DNA from: Gynuella sp.
Lineage (GTDB): Bacteria; Pseudomonadota; Gammaproteobacteria; Pseudomonadales; Natronospirillaceae
Length of the DNA stretch: 64,000 nucleotides
Direction of reading: 5' to 3'
NCBI GenBank assembly: GCA_028282465.1
Contig: JANQHX010000093.1
Coordinates: forward strand, 1 to 64,000
The notes under the pieces were generated by a model that had not been told where the DNA came from, searched no databases, and saw only the letters and a program-made list of their open reading frames with translations. Within the stretch, counting starts at the first letter, position 1, and each line of letters starts with the position of its first letter. The position numbers and the translations under genes are program-made. Of this stretch, positions 35,899-44,643 are shown one piece after another.

Positions 35899-38166
35899 TT
35901 GAGTTCTGAGTGTGTGGCATTGAAACGGATAACTGTTGGAGTATTAATCAATCAACTAGACGGTGGTTATCAGCGTCTACTTTGGCCCGGTATGATTGAA
36001 GCTGCGAGAAAGCTAGATGTGAACCTAGTATTATTTGCAGGGCGTATTCCACAGCTAGATTGGGAATCAAGTTTCCAACACGAGGCCGCTTATCATCTGT
36101 TCGATCATCGGAGAATTGATGGGTTAATCGTATTATCCGGCGCTCTCTCCATGGGCAACCCCGAACATTTTCCTGCATTTATTGATCAATTTAAAAGTTT
36201 CCCAATAGTCACCATCTCCCAACGAGTTGGGAGCTATCACATGGTTGGGCTGGATAATCAGTCTGGTGTGATTACCGCTGTTGAATATTTAATTCAGGTT
36301 CAAAAAAGAAAGCGCATAGCCTTTGTGAAGGGGCCGAAAGGGTTTGTTGACAGTGAAGAAAGGTATGAAGCTTACCTGACTGCGCTGTCCAGAAACCGAT
36401 TGGCTTTTGATCCCGAATTAGTTGTGTATGGCGACTTCTCGCAGCTCTCTGGTGAGCGCGCGGTGGATGAGTTATTAAAAAGATCTCGCAATCTAGATGC
36501 AATTTACTGCGCTAATGATGAAATGGCGATGGGAGTGCTGCGTCGTTTACAAAGCTTAAAAATAAAAGTGCCAGGTGAAATTGCTCTCATTGGCTTCGAC
36601 AATATTGTTGAGTGTCAGCTTATCAGTCCTCCCATTGCTACCGTTGCTCAGCCCACCTTTATATCAGGTGAAAAAAGTGTCGAAGACTTGGTAACCATTA
36701 TAAATGGTCAAGAACCGGAAACCAGTCGAAAAATTCCAACTGAATTCTTACCAAGGCAATCCTGTGGTAGCCTTCCGCGAGCAGCTGAAAATATTTTTGA
36801 AAAATACAATGTCTCAGGCGCTGAAAAGCCCGATGAAGATCTATTGGATAATTCTGATTTTTCTAAGGAGTCTATCAACGAATTCAAAGACATTTATCAG
36901 AAAATCGTGATTGACCCGTTAAATTCCAATTACTACTTGGATTTCAGTAGCGTACTTGAAAGAGAGCTTAACTTTCTAAACATTACCATCAGAGATATTG
37001 AGACTCTGAATATCATTCTTACTGATTTGCGAAATGAAGTAGAAGATAAGTATCAGCCTTCAGTAGAAGATACTAAAACCATAGAAAGAAATTTTAATGC
37101 ACTTAGAACTCTTATTGGTGACTCATCAACCATAAAGCAAAATATCGAAACCTTCGAATACGCCCGAACGATTTATCATTTAAGGGCAGCCATGTCTGAG
37201 TTGTCTAATGCTAAAGACTTGGAGTCTTTCACAGAAATCCTAACACGGCATATGGACAACCTATTGCTTGAGGAATGTTGGATTTGCACCTATAACAAAC
37301 CGTTTTCCCATCGAATCGGCGAAACCTGGGATGTACCTAAACGCTCAGAACTAATTTACGCTTACAGTAACGATGCTCGGCTTAACCTAACCAATAAAGA
37401 CACCTATTTTGATACCAGCCTACTACTGCCCGAATGGATTTATCCAGGGAGCAAAGAAGGCTGTTTTAGCACCGTTGTCATGCCGTTGTTTTTCACTGAA
37501 CTGCATTTTGGTTATGTAATTTTCACATTAAAACGTGGAAGTGATTCTAAATATGAATCCGTCAGAGAATTGATTAGTGGCGTGTTATGGCGAGTTAAAT
37601 TAAACATGGATTTAGAGCGTTCAAGAGAACAGCTTCAGGATTCAAACACACGGTTAAACATGCTGGCGGTTACTGATGAACTCACCGGTTTAAAAAATCG
37701 CCGTGGTTTTATGACCTTTGCCGATCTGCACTACACCTACTGTTCAAGAATGGGTGGAGGGTTTGCTATTGCTTATGCCGACCTTGATGGACTGAAAAAG
37801 ATTAACGATACCCATGGCCATGACTCCGGTGATGAAGCCATTAGGCATGCAGCAACAATTTTAAAATCAACATTCCGAGAAATAGATGTTATTGGTCGAC
37901 AGGGAGGCGATGAGTTTACGTTGCTATTAATAGAAGTGACGTCTGAAGACATTATTCAAAAAACTATTGACCGTTTGAACAAGAATCTCGCCAAGTTCAA
38001 TGATAAAAGCGATTTGCCCTACAATGTTGAAATCAGCATAGGTTACTCGCTTTACAATAGTGAGAAACATCGAAAAACGCTTGATGAGCTGCTTCTTGAA
38101 GCCGATGAACATCTTTATGAAAACAAAAAGGCTCGGAAAGATAAGGCCGCCAAAGAATCACAATAG
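35899..38166 (+). CDS. Cytosolic LacI-like sensor fused to GGDEF diguanylate cyclase (paralogue 2)
   Basis: 755 residues. Residues about 8-290: LacI-like ligand-binding domain (TVGVLINQLDGGYQRLLWPGM, ANDEMAMGVL, LIGFDN, RQSCGS) without helix-turn-helix or signal peptide. Residues about 320-430 are an inserted helical region not seen in the 628-residue paralogue. GAF-like domain about 435-565 (LHFGYVIF). GGDEF domain begins TDELTGLKNRRGF, active site 669-673, inhibitory site REID 660-663. The start is uncertain among TTG 35899, GTG 35914 and TTG 35920 (the last giving KRITVGVL). Ligand unknown. Divergent from the MATE gene. Confidence 0.87.
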   Translation: MSSECVALKRITVGVLINQLDGGYQRLLWPGMIEAARKLDVNLVLFAGRIPQLDWESSFQHEAAYHLFDHRRIDGLIVLSGALSMGNPEHFPAFIDQFKSFPIVTISQRVGSYHMVGLDNQSGVITAVEYLIQVQKRKRIAFVKGPKGFVDSEERYEAYLTALSRNRLAFDPELVVYGDFSQLSGERAVDELLKRSRNLDAIYCANDEMAMGVLRRLQSLKIKVPGEIALIGFDNIVECQLISPPIATVAQPTFISGEKSVEDLVTIINGQEPETSRKIPTEFLPRQSCGSLPRAAENIFEKYNVSGAEKPDEDLLDNSDFSKESINEFKDIYQKIVIDPLNSNYYLDFSSVLERELNFLNITIRDIETLNIILTDLRNEVEDKYQPSVEDTKTIERNFNALRTLIGDSSTIKQNIETFEYARTIYHLRAAMSELSNAKDLESFTEILTRHMDNLLLEECWICTYNKPFSHRIGETWDVPKRSELIYAYSNDARLNLTNKDTYFDTSLLLPEWIYPGSKEGCFSTVVMPLFFTELHFGYVIFTLKRGSDSKYESVRELISGVLWRVKLNMDLERSREQLQDSNTRLNMLAVTDELTGLKNRRGFMTFADLHYTYCSRMGGGFAIAYADLDGLKKINDTHGHDSGDEAIRHAATILKSTFREIDVIGRQGGDEFTLLLIEVTSEDIIQKTIDRLNKNLAKFNDKSDLPYNVEISIGYSLYNSEKHRKTLDELLLEADEHLYENKKARKDKAAKESQ

Positions 38167-38431
38167 CTCATATTCAATTATCATTCATACTAATTTAGCA
38201 GTGGGACCTGTGTTGCTAGCTTTATAAGATCTATTTATAAAGCTCGAAAAAACATTGGTATTTTACCTCTATTAGTTTTGTGGATGACTTAAAACGGTTG
38301 GTAAATTCAAATAAAAAAATTTCACTGTTCAATTTTTTTCTAAAATACTTTTCATTAATTATGGAATGAAAGTTCCTTAAGATAAATTTTTCAACAAGTA
38401 ACCTTCTGATTTATAAGAATAAAAATTGAAG

Positions 38432-38445
38432 TTGACTCACATCAA
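38432..38445 (+). promoter_or_regulatory. FNR/ANR-like box
   Basis: TTGAC-TCAC-ATCAA matches nine of ten positions of the FNR consensus TTGAT-N4-ATCAA. It is centred about 65 bases before a start predicted from the -10 TATACT at 38492-38497 (with TTGGTT at 38468-38473 as a weak -35, 18-base spacer). Such a site could make aa3 oxidase oxygen-responsive; inference only. Confidence 0.4.
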
Positions 38446-38536
38446 AGCGTTGTCGACAAAAAACTGCTTGGTTACTAAAAAAAATGCTGGTTATACTGAT
38501 CCATAGTGATGGTGTTTCCTTAGCAGTCATGAAAAT

Positions 38537-38570
38537 AAAAATTATAGAAACCTAAAAATTATAGAAACCA
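38537..38570 (+). repeat. Tandem 17-bp direct repeat
   Basis: AAAAATTATAGAAACCT occurs twice head to tail (second copy ends A instead of T), about 45 bases after the predicted TATACT -10 and 280 bases before coxB. Probably a recent duplication in the leader. Confidence 0.8.
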
Positions 38571-38849
38571 AGGGTATGCTGCAATTTTACCTCCCCATAG
38601 TAAGGACTCACCAACCACCTGTTGATAAAGCGATTTGGTTACAGTAATCAAACAGTTAGCACGTTTAGTTCTGTGTATTTCTCAATGAAGCATTTTGTGT
38701 TTTTGCCGTTTGTTGTAAGCAAAATAATGATCGTGAATGTCAGGATGGCACTGCAGTTTTAAGCCGATGATGGCTATGAATGTTGAGTGATTCATAGTTG
38801 TTATGGCTAAAAATTAATAACAAAAAGAACAAGAAAACTGAGGTGGAGA

Positions 38850-39983
38850 ATGGGTCGATCCTTTCAATGGATGATGGCGGGTATGCTCGTTGTGTTGGCA
38901 ACTAGTGCTGGTGCCGACTGGGAAATGAACATGACCAAGGGTGTCACGGATATTTCCCAAACTGTTTACAGTCTGCATATGATTATTTTTGGAATCTGTG
39001 TAGTCATTGGTGTCGTGGTGTTTGGTGTCATGATTTATTCCATGATTGCCCACCGAAAATCACAAGGCGCTGTTGCGGCGAATTTTCATGAAAGTACCTG
39101 GGTTGAAGTACTCTGGACTTTGATTCCTTTTGCAATTCTGGTTGGTATGGCGATACCGGCCACAGGTGCCCTTAAACAGATTTATTCAAAAGGTGACCCA
39201 GATCTGACTGTCGAAATAGTTGGTTACCAATGGAAATGGCGCTACCGCTATTTATCCGATGACCCCAGTACCGAAATCAGTTTCTTTTCAAATCTAACCA
39301 CTCCACCTGAAGAAATTTCAAACGAGGCTCCTAAAAATACAAACTACCTTTTAGAAGTTGATGAGCCAATGGTGTTACCGGTGAACAAAAGAGTTCGCTT
39401 TGTGATTACCGCGGCGGATGTGATTCATGCTTGGTGGGTGCCTGAACTGGCAGTCAAAAAAGATGCGGTGCCAGGCATTATTAATGAGGCCTGGACCAAG
39501 GTGAATGTGCCGGGTATCTATCGTGGTCAGTGTGCCGAACTCTGCGGTAAAGACCATGGCTTTATGCCAATTGTTGTGGATGTTAGAGAGCAGGACGAAT
39601 TCGATTCTTGGTTAGTAGCCAAACAGGACGAAGCAAAAAAACTGGCTGAACTCACTTCCAAAGACTGGACCATGGCCGAGTTAATGGAAAGGGGTGAGCA
39701 AGTTTACGGAACGTTTTGCAGTGCTTGTCACCAAGCCGATGGTTCAGGTGTTCCTCCGGCATTCCCTCCATTAAAAGCCAGCCCAATTGCATTGGGCGAA
39801 ATTAATAAACACATCGAAGTTGTCGTGAAAGGGGTTAACGGCACTTCAATGCAAGCCTTCGGTTCTCAACTCAGTGAAGTCGATATGGCAGCGGTTATCA
39901 CCTATGAGCGTAACGCCTGGGGTAACAATACCGGTGATCTGGTATCGCCCATGGATATCGTGAATTACAACGCCGAACAATAG
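38850..39983 (+). CDS. coxB: Cytochrome c oxidase subunit II with fused cytochrome c domain
   Basis: 377 residues. Signal peptide of about 22 residues, two membrane helices (about 42-65 and 84-108), CuA domain with HAWWVPE and CAELCGKDHGFM copper ligands, and a C-terminal cytochrome c domain about 270-350 with CSACH heme site and Met in TSMQAF. This is the caa3-like subunit II found in Pseudomonas. It accepts electrons from cytochrome c. First gene of the cox cluster. Confidence 0.97.
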   Translation: MGRSFQWMMAGMLVVLATSAGADWEMNMTKGVTDISQTVYSLHMIIFGICVVIGVVVFGVMIYSMIAHRKSQGAVAANFHESTWVEVLWTLIPFAILVGMAIPATGALKQIYSKGDPDLTVEIVGYQWKWRYRYLSDDPSTEISFFSNLTTPPEEISNEAPKNTNYLLEVDEPMVLPVNKRVRFVITAADVIHAWWVPELAVKKDAVPGIINEAWTKVNVPGIYRGQCAELCGKDHGFMPIVVDVREQDEFDSWLVAKQDEAKKLAELTSKDWTMAELMERGEQVYGTFCSACHQADGSGVPPAFPPLKASPIALGEINKHIEVVVKGVNGTSMQAFGSQLSEVDMAAVITYERNAWGNNTGDLVSPMDIVNYNAEQ

Positions 39984-39994
39984 GGAGCATAGAC

Positions 39995-41578
39995 ATGACG
40001 ACTGCAATTCAAAATCATTCCTCTCATGATCATCATGGCCCGGCAAAAGGCATCGGCCGTTGGCTTTACACTACCAATCATAAAGACATTGGTACCATGT
40101 ACTTATGGTTTTCGTTCAGCATGTTTTTGCTAGGAGGTGCTTTCGCTTTAGTTATTCGAGCAGAACTATTTCAGCCGGGCTTACAGTTGGTAGAGCCTGA
40201 GTTTTTTAATCAAATGACGACCATGCATGGTTTGATCATGGTGTTTGGTGCGGTCATGCCAGCGTTTGTTGGGCTGGCAAACTGGATGATTCCGATGATG
40301 ATTGGTGCTCCTGATATGGCACTGCCGCGAATGAATAATTTATCGTTTTGGATTCTTCCATTTGCCTTTGCCATGCTTGCTAGCACCCTGTTTATGGAAG
40401 GCGGAGCACCCAACTTCGGATGGACTTTTTATGCGCCTCTGTCTACAACCTATGCGCCGCCTTCGGTCACCTTCTTTATATTTGCCGTTCATATTATGGG
40501 TGCATCATCCATCATGGGTGCCATCAATATAATCGCCACAATTTTTAATATGCGTGCTCCTGGCATGACATACATGAAGATGCCACTATTTGTTTGGACT
40601 TGGTTAATCACCGCCTATTTATTAATTGCGGTAATGCCAGTGCTTGCAGGTGTGGTTACCATGATGCTTATGGATATCCATTTCGGTACCTCTTTCTTTA
40701 ATGCCGCAGGTGGTGGCTCACCTGTTTTATTTCAGCATGTGTTCTGGTTTTTTGGTCACCCAGAAGTGTACATCATGATTCTCCCTGCATTTGGAATTGT
40801 GTCTGCCATCATTCCTGCATTTAGTCGAAAAAAATTATTTGGCTATGTGTCCATGGTGTATGCCACCGGCTCCATTGCGATTCTGTCGTTTATCGTGTGG
40901 GCGCATCACATGTTTACCGTTGGTATGCCTTACGCCGCTGAAGTGTTTTTCATGTATTCCACCATGCTGATTGCGGTACCCACAGGCGTAAAAGTATTCA
41001 ATTGGGTCGCAACCATGTTTAGGGGCTCAATTAGTTTTGAAACCCCGATGTTGTTTTCAATTGCCTTTGTGATTTTATTTACCATCGGTGGTTTTTCTGG
41101 ACTGATGTTGGCAATCGCGCCAGCGGACTTTCAATACCATGACACCTATTTTGTGGTGGCCCATTTTCATTATGTTTTAGTGCCTGGTGCTGTGTTTTCC
41201 ATTATGGCATCGGTGTACTACTGGTTACCAAAATGGACTGGTCACATGTATGACGAAACATTAGGGAAAACTCATTTCTGGTTGTCCTTTGTTGGCGTTA
41301 ACGTCACGTTCTTCCCCCAGCACTTTATTGGTTTAGCTGGCATGCCAAGACGTATTCCTGATTATGCGTTGCAATTTGCCGACTTCAATATGATTAGTTC
41401 TATCGGCGCATTTTTATTTGGTTTTAGCCAGCTGCTGTTTTTGCTCATTGTTGTGAAATGCGTGATAGCGGGTAAAAAAGCCCCAGCAAAACCTTGGGAT
41501 GGAGCTGAGGGCTTGGAGTGGACTGTTGATTCTCCTGCGCCTTATCACACTTTCGAAAAACCACCCAAGGTTGAGTAA
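39995..41578 (+). CDS. coxA: Cytochrome c oxidase subunit I
   Basis: 527 residues, twelve membrane helices. Heme a and CuB ligands in TTMHGLIMVF, WFFGHPEVYIMILPAFG, WAHHMFTVG and VVAHFHYVL. Catalyses oxygen reduction and proton pumping. GGGAGC ribosome-binding site; 11 bases after coxB. Confidence 0.98.
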   Translation: MTTAIQNHSSHDHHGPAKGIGRWLYTTNHKDIGTMYLWFSFSMFLLGGAFALVIRAELFQPGLQLVEPEFFNQMTTMHGLIMVFGAVMPAFVGLANWMIPMMIGAPDMALPRMNNLSFWILPFAFAMLASTLFMEGGAPNFGWTFYAPLSTTYAPPSVTFFIFAVHIMGASSIMGAINIIATIFNMRAPGMTYMKMPLFVWTWLITAYLLIAVMPVLAGVVTMMLMDIHFGTSFFNAAGGGSPVLFQHVFWFFGHPEVYIMILPAFGIVSAIIPAFSRKKLFGYVSMVYATGSIAILSFIVWAHHMFTVGMPYAAEVFFMYSTMLIAVPTGVKVFNWVATMFRGSISFETPMLFSIAFVILFTIGGFSGLMLAIAPADFQYHDTYFVVAHFHYVLVPGAVFSIMASVYYWLPKWTGHMYDETLGKTHFWLSFVGVNVTFFPQHFIGLAGMPRRIPDYALQFADFNMISSIGAFLFGFSQLLFLLIVVKCVIAGKKAPAKPWDGAEGLEWTVDSPAPYHTFEKPPKVE

Positions 41579-41663
41579 TTAGAAACGGATAACTCGGTTT
41601 GCATAGTGAATTTAGACAGCAGTGTTAGACAAAAAACCTTAGACAATAACGAAGGTAGTTGGA

Positions 41664-42212
41664 ATGAATGAGCAACAAACTCAAGTAAGCCACCTAGGTG
41701 TTGTTTGGAAATCCTTGGCGGTCGCTTTTGGAATGCTGGTGTTTGTCTTTGTCGGTTTAGTCCCCCTCTACAATTTAATATGCGATTGGACCGGGTTGAC
41801 TGGTCGCACTGCAGGTAAATATGAAGTGACTGACACGTCAATCGTTGAAGATAGAATCATCAAAGTTCAATTTCTTGCTAATAATAATGGCGATATGCCC
41901 TGGGTCTTTAAACCGCTGGAGACCTCAGTAGAGGTGCACCCAGGTGAAGCCAAAACGGTATATTTTCACGCAAAAAATAACACCAGTATTGAAATGGTTG
42001 CTCAGGCTGTTCCAAGTGTGAGCCCATTTCAAATAACCGAATACTTTCATAAAACAGAATGTTTTTGCTTTGAGCAACAGCCGCTACAAGCGGGGGAATC
42101 TGTCGACATGGGCCTACAGTTTATTGTTGATCAAGACATACCTGAGGAAGTGAATCTCATCACTCTGAGCTACACCTTATTTGATATTACCCAAGTAGCT
42201 AAAGCAAACTAA
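41664..42212 (+). CDS. ctaG: Cytochrome c oxidase assembly protein CtaG (Cox11)
   Basis: 182 residues. One N-terminal membrane helix (about 12-35), then a periplasmic domain with VPLYNLICDWTGLTGRT, MPWVFKPLETSVEVHPGE, and the copper-binding KTECFCFEQQPL (CFCF). Delivers copper to CuB of subunit I. Confidence 0.95.
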   Translation: MNEQQTQVSHLGVVWKSLAVAFGMLVFVFVGLVPLYNLICDWTGLTGRTAGKYEVTDTSIVEDRIIKVQFLANNNGDMPWVFKPLETSVEVHPGEAKTVYFHAKNNTSIEMVAQAVPSVSPFQITEYFHKTECFCFEQQPLQAGESVDMGLQFIVDQDIPEEVNLITLSYTLFDITQVAKAN

Positions 42213-42242
42213 AAACAATAATAATTAAAGTTGGAGAACAGT

Positions 42243-43121
42243 ATGAGCAGTGAAACAACTTACGAAAAATATTACGTACCAGAACAAAGCAAGCTACCCG
42301 TTTGGATGGCTTTTGGAATGTTCGCAACGGTTGCTGGTGCTGGCGGACTAATGAATGGAAACAGCACTATGTGGTTGTTTCTTTTAGGTTCTGGAATTCT
42401 AGCAATTGTTATGTATGCCTGGTTTAACATTCAAATTAGAGAAAACCACCAAGGCCTTCCCAATGAACAAGTGAAAAAGTCCTATGTGTGGGGAATGGGT
42501 TGGTTCATTTTTTCCGAAGTGATGTTTTTTGCTGCTTTCTTTGGTGCTCTTTTTTATATAAGAACTATTGTTGGGCCATGGTTAGGCGGAGAAGGTGCAA
42601 AAGGCGTAACAGGTGATTGGTTGTATCCAGACCATGAAGCGGTATGGCCGTTATTGAACAATCCAAATAACGAACTTTTTCCTCCACCAAGTGGGGTCAT
42701 CAATCCATGGCATCTGCCACTGTTCAATACCATTTTGCTCATTGCATCATCGGTGACCCTTACCATTGCACACCACGCTCTCGAAAAAGATAAGCGTAAG
42801 CCTCTATTAATTTGGTTAGTCATTACTTTGGTATTGGGTTTTACGTTTTTATTCTTTCAAGGTAAGGAATATGTTGAGGCCTATACTCATCTAGATTTAA
42901 CACTAGAGAGCGGTATTTATGGCACAACGTTTTTCCTATTGACCGGGTTTCATGGTGCTCATGTCACTATCGGCGCGTTCATGATTTTAATTATGACGTT
43001 GCGAGTGATGAAGGGGCACTTTAAGCCAAGTGACCATTTTGGTTTTAGGGCTGCGGCTTGGTATTGGCACTTTGTGGATGTGGTTTGGGTATTACTATTT
43101 TTGTTTGTTTACATAATTTAA
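42243..43121 (+). CDS. coxC: Cytochrome c oxidase subunit III
   Basis: 292 residues, seven membrane helices. Signatures: YVWGMGWFIFSEVMFFAAFFGALFY, NTILLIASSVTLTIAHHAL, GFHGAHVTIG and AAWYWHFVDVVWVLLFLFVYI. The ATG at 42243 is set by GGAG six bases upstream; a TTG at 42231 lies inside that site. Confidence 0.97.
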   Translation: MSSETTYEKYYVPEQSKLPVWMAFGMFATVAGAGGLMNGNSTMWLFLLGSGILAIVMYAWFNIQIRENHQGLPNEQVKKSYVWGMGWFIFSEVMFFAAFFGALFYIRTIVGPWLGGEGAKGVTGDWLYPDHEAVWPLLNNPNNELFPPPSGVINPWHLPLFNTILLIASSVTLTIAHHALEKDKRKPLLIWLVITLVLGFTFLFFQGKEYVEAYTHLDLTLESGIYGTTFFLLTGFHGAHVTIGAFMILIMTLRVMKGHFKPSDHFGFRAAAWYWHFVDVVWVLLFLFVYII

Positions 43122-43132
43122 ATTGGCATGCT

Positions 43133-43354
43133 TTAAGGAGACCATGGAACAGGATTAATAGTGAGTTGGCCTGTATATAACCCTATTGCAGTCAGGATAA
43201 CAATGATAGCAGCTAGGGTGACTCGTATTTTTAAAAGGGTGAGGGTTTTAGATTGATCGCTGGTTTCTGGATCTTTCGAAATAAAAAGAAAACCCATGGC
43301 GAGGCTCACGATCATCATTAGTATGAGCACAATGATTATAAACTTAAAGAACAT
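43133..43354 (-). CDS. DUF2909 twin-transmembrane small protein
   Basis: 73 residues with two hydrophobic helices (1-25 and 43-64), the DUF2909 pattern. AAGAGGAA precedes the ATG by nine bases. Lies antiparallel inside the cox cluster, as in Pseudomonas. Probably involved in oxidase assembly, by association only. Confidence 0.85.
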   Translation of the reverse strand: MFFKFIIIVLILMMIVSLAMGFLFISKDPETSDQSKTLTLLKIRVTLAAIIVILTAIGLYTGQLTINPVPWSP

Positions 43355-44057
43355 GTTGCAGAGTTCCTCTTTTCAGTTTCGACCCGGTTGGAAGTTATCA
43401 TTGTTTTTCTTATTTTTCTTTCCGATAACTATTTTATTAGCTAACTGGCAGCTCAGTAGAGAGCAATGGAAGCTCCAGCTTATGGAAGACTACAACAAAG
43501 CTCAACAGGCAGAGCCAGCAACACTGTCTGAAGGTGCTGAACTGTATCAACGAAAACTAATTAAAGGACGAATTGATAAAAAAGAGATTTTGTTTTTAGA
43601 CAATAGAACCTTTAACGGACAAATCGGATATGAACTGATTATACCCGTGAAGCTAGAACAAAACTCGTACGAGTATGCATGGGTTAACATTGGGTGGATT
43701 GCAGCTAAAACGTCTCGAAGTCAGTTGCCCGACATACCTAATTTACCAACGGAAGTATCCTGGGAAACAACCGTTCGTAATCAATTAACCTTTGACGCAC
43801 AGTTAGATCAGCATCTTCCGAATAGGGTTCAATCCAATATAAACCTCCCCAAGGTTTTTAGTGAAAAACAATTTCCTTTCCTTCTCCAATTACCGGCTGA
43901 AAACCCTTACGCCTTAAATGTGCATTGGCAGCCCTATGTGATGCCGCCAGAAAAACACAGAGCCTATGCAGTGCAGTGGTTCTTGTTAGGACTGGCGCTA
44001 CTGGTCTTATACCTCTATGCAGGTTTCATAAAGAGAAAACATTATGAACAACCATAA
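43353..44057 (+). CDS. SURF1-family oxidase assembly protein
   Basis: 234 residues. Membrane helices at the N-terminus (LSLFFLFFFPITILLANWQL) and near the C-terminus (AVQWFLLGLALLVLYLYAGF), with SURF1 motifs LANWQLSREQWK, LDNRTFNGQIGYELIIP and YAWVNIGWI. Helps insert heme a. The ATG at 43353 overlaps the start codon of the divergent DUF2909 gene by two bases; a longer frame to 43296 lies within that gene and lacks family match. Confidence 0.9.
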   Translation: MLQSSSFQFRPGWKLSLFFLFFFPITILLANWQLSREQWKLQLMEDYNKAQQAEPATLSEGAELYQRKLIKGRIDKKEILFLDNRTFNGQIGYELIIPVKLEQNSYEYAWVNIGWIAAKTSRSQLPDIPNLPTEVSWETTVRNQLTFDAQLDQHLPNRVQSNINLPKVFSEKQFPFLLQLPAENPYALNVHWQPYVMPPEKHRAYAVQWFLLGLALLVLYLYAGFIKRKHYEQP

Positions 44058-44631
44058 CAATATCGTTGCAGATGATCGTCAAACCCCTAAAGGTCAGTGG
44101 CTGGTTACCATTATTCTGGTCGTTCCGCTTCTGGTGATTACAGTTTCAACCTGGATGTACTTGTCGGGTAAATTTAATCCTGTGAGTACCACAAACCAAG
44201 GACAGCTTATCTTGCCGCCAATCAGTGTGTCATCCATTCCGGTGAAAGGAGAGCGGTTAGGCGAGTCACAACGTTGGCGTCTAATTCTTGTGGATAATGG
44301 TGACTGTGCAGAGAGATGTCAGGAATGGATTTACTGGTTAAGGCAGGTTCATACCGCTTTGGGTAAACGCTCCGAGAGAGTGGAACGGGTATTCATGACA
44401 TCGGGAGAGGCGCCTACAAAACTGACTGACTATCCCGGTTATGATTTTGTTGAACTCACGGAAGATGAAAATTTCTGGCAACAAAATTTCCATCGGCCTG
44501 CTTTGAAAGACAATATTATTTTAGTGGCCGATCCATTGGGAAATATCATGATGCTCTACGATCAAAATCATGGTGGAAAACAGATTTTAAAAGACGTCAA
44601 AAAGATGTTGAAGGTTTCTAATATTGGTTAG
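44044..44631 (+). CDS. Membrane-anchored thioredoxin-fold-like protein, oxidase cluster
   Basis: 195 residues. One membrane helix about 18-41, then a periplasmic domain with GDCAERCQEWIYWLRQ, a CxxxC motif like that of Sco proteins, and a C-terminal region RPALKDNIILVADPLGNIMMLYDQ resembling the end of a thioredoxin fold. Its start overlaps the SURF1 gene by 14 bases. A homologue occupies this place in the Pseudomonas cox cluster. A copper or redox role is inference. Confidence 0.75.
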   Translation: MNNHNNIVADDRQTPKGQWLVTIILVVPLLVITVSTWMYLSGKFNPVSTTNQGQLILPPISVSSIPVKGERLGESQRWRLILVDNGDCAERCQEWIYWLRQVHTALGKRSERVERVFMTSGEAPTKLTDYPGYDFVELTEDENFWQQNFHRPALKDNIILVADPLGNIMMLYDQNHGGKQILKDVKKMLKVSNIG

Positions 44632-44643
44632 AAGGAGTGAGCT

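Larger units (their letters stand above)
38167..38849. other. Intergenic region upstream of cox cluster
   Basis: 683 bases, AT-rich, no convincing gene. It holds a 10-bp inverted repeat at 38218-38244 (AGCTTTATAA, seven bases, TTATAAAGCT) just after the sensor gene, an FNR/ANR-like box, a likely -10 and a tandem 17-bp repeat, each listed separately. The length suggests layered control of coxB. Confidence 0.7.

Noticed and set aside
38218..38244. Ten-bp hairpin after the second sensor/GGDEF gene considered as a terminator.
   Set aside because: AT-rich stem with no following U-run; not convincing as an intrinsic terminator.
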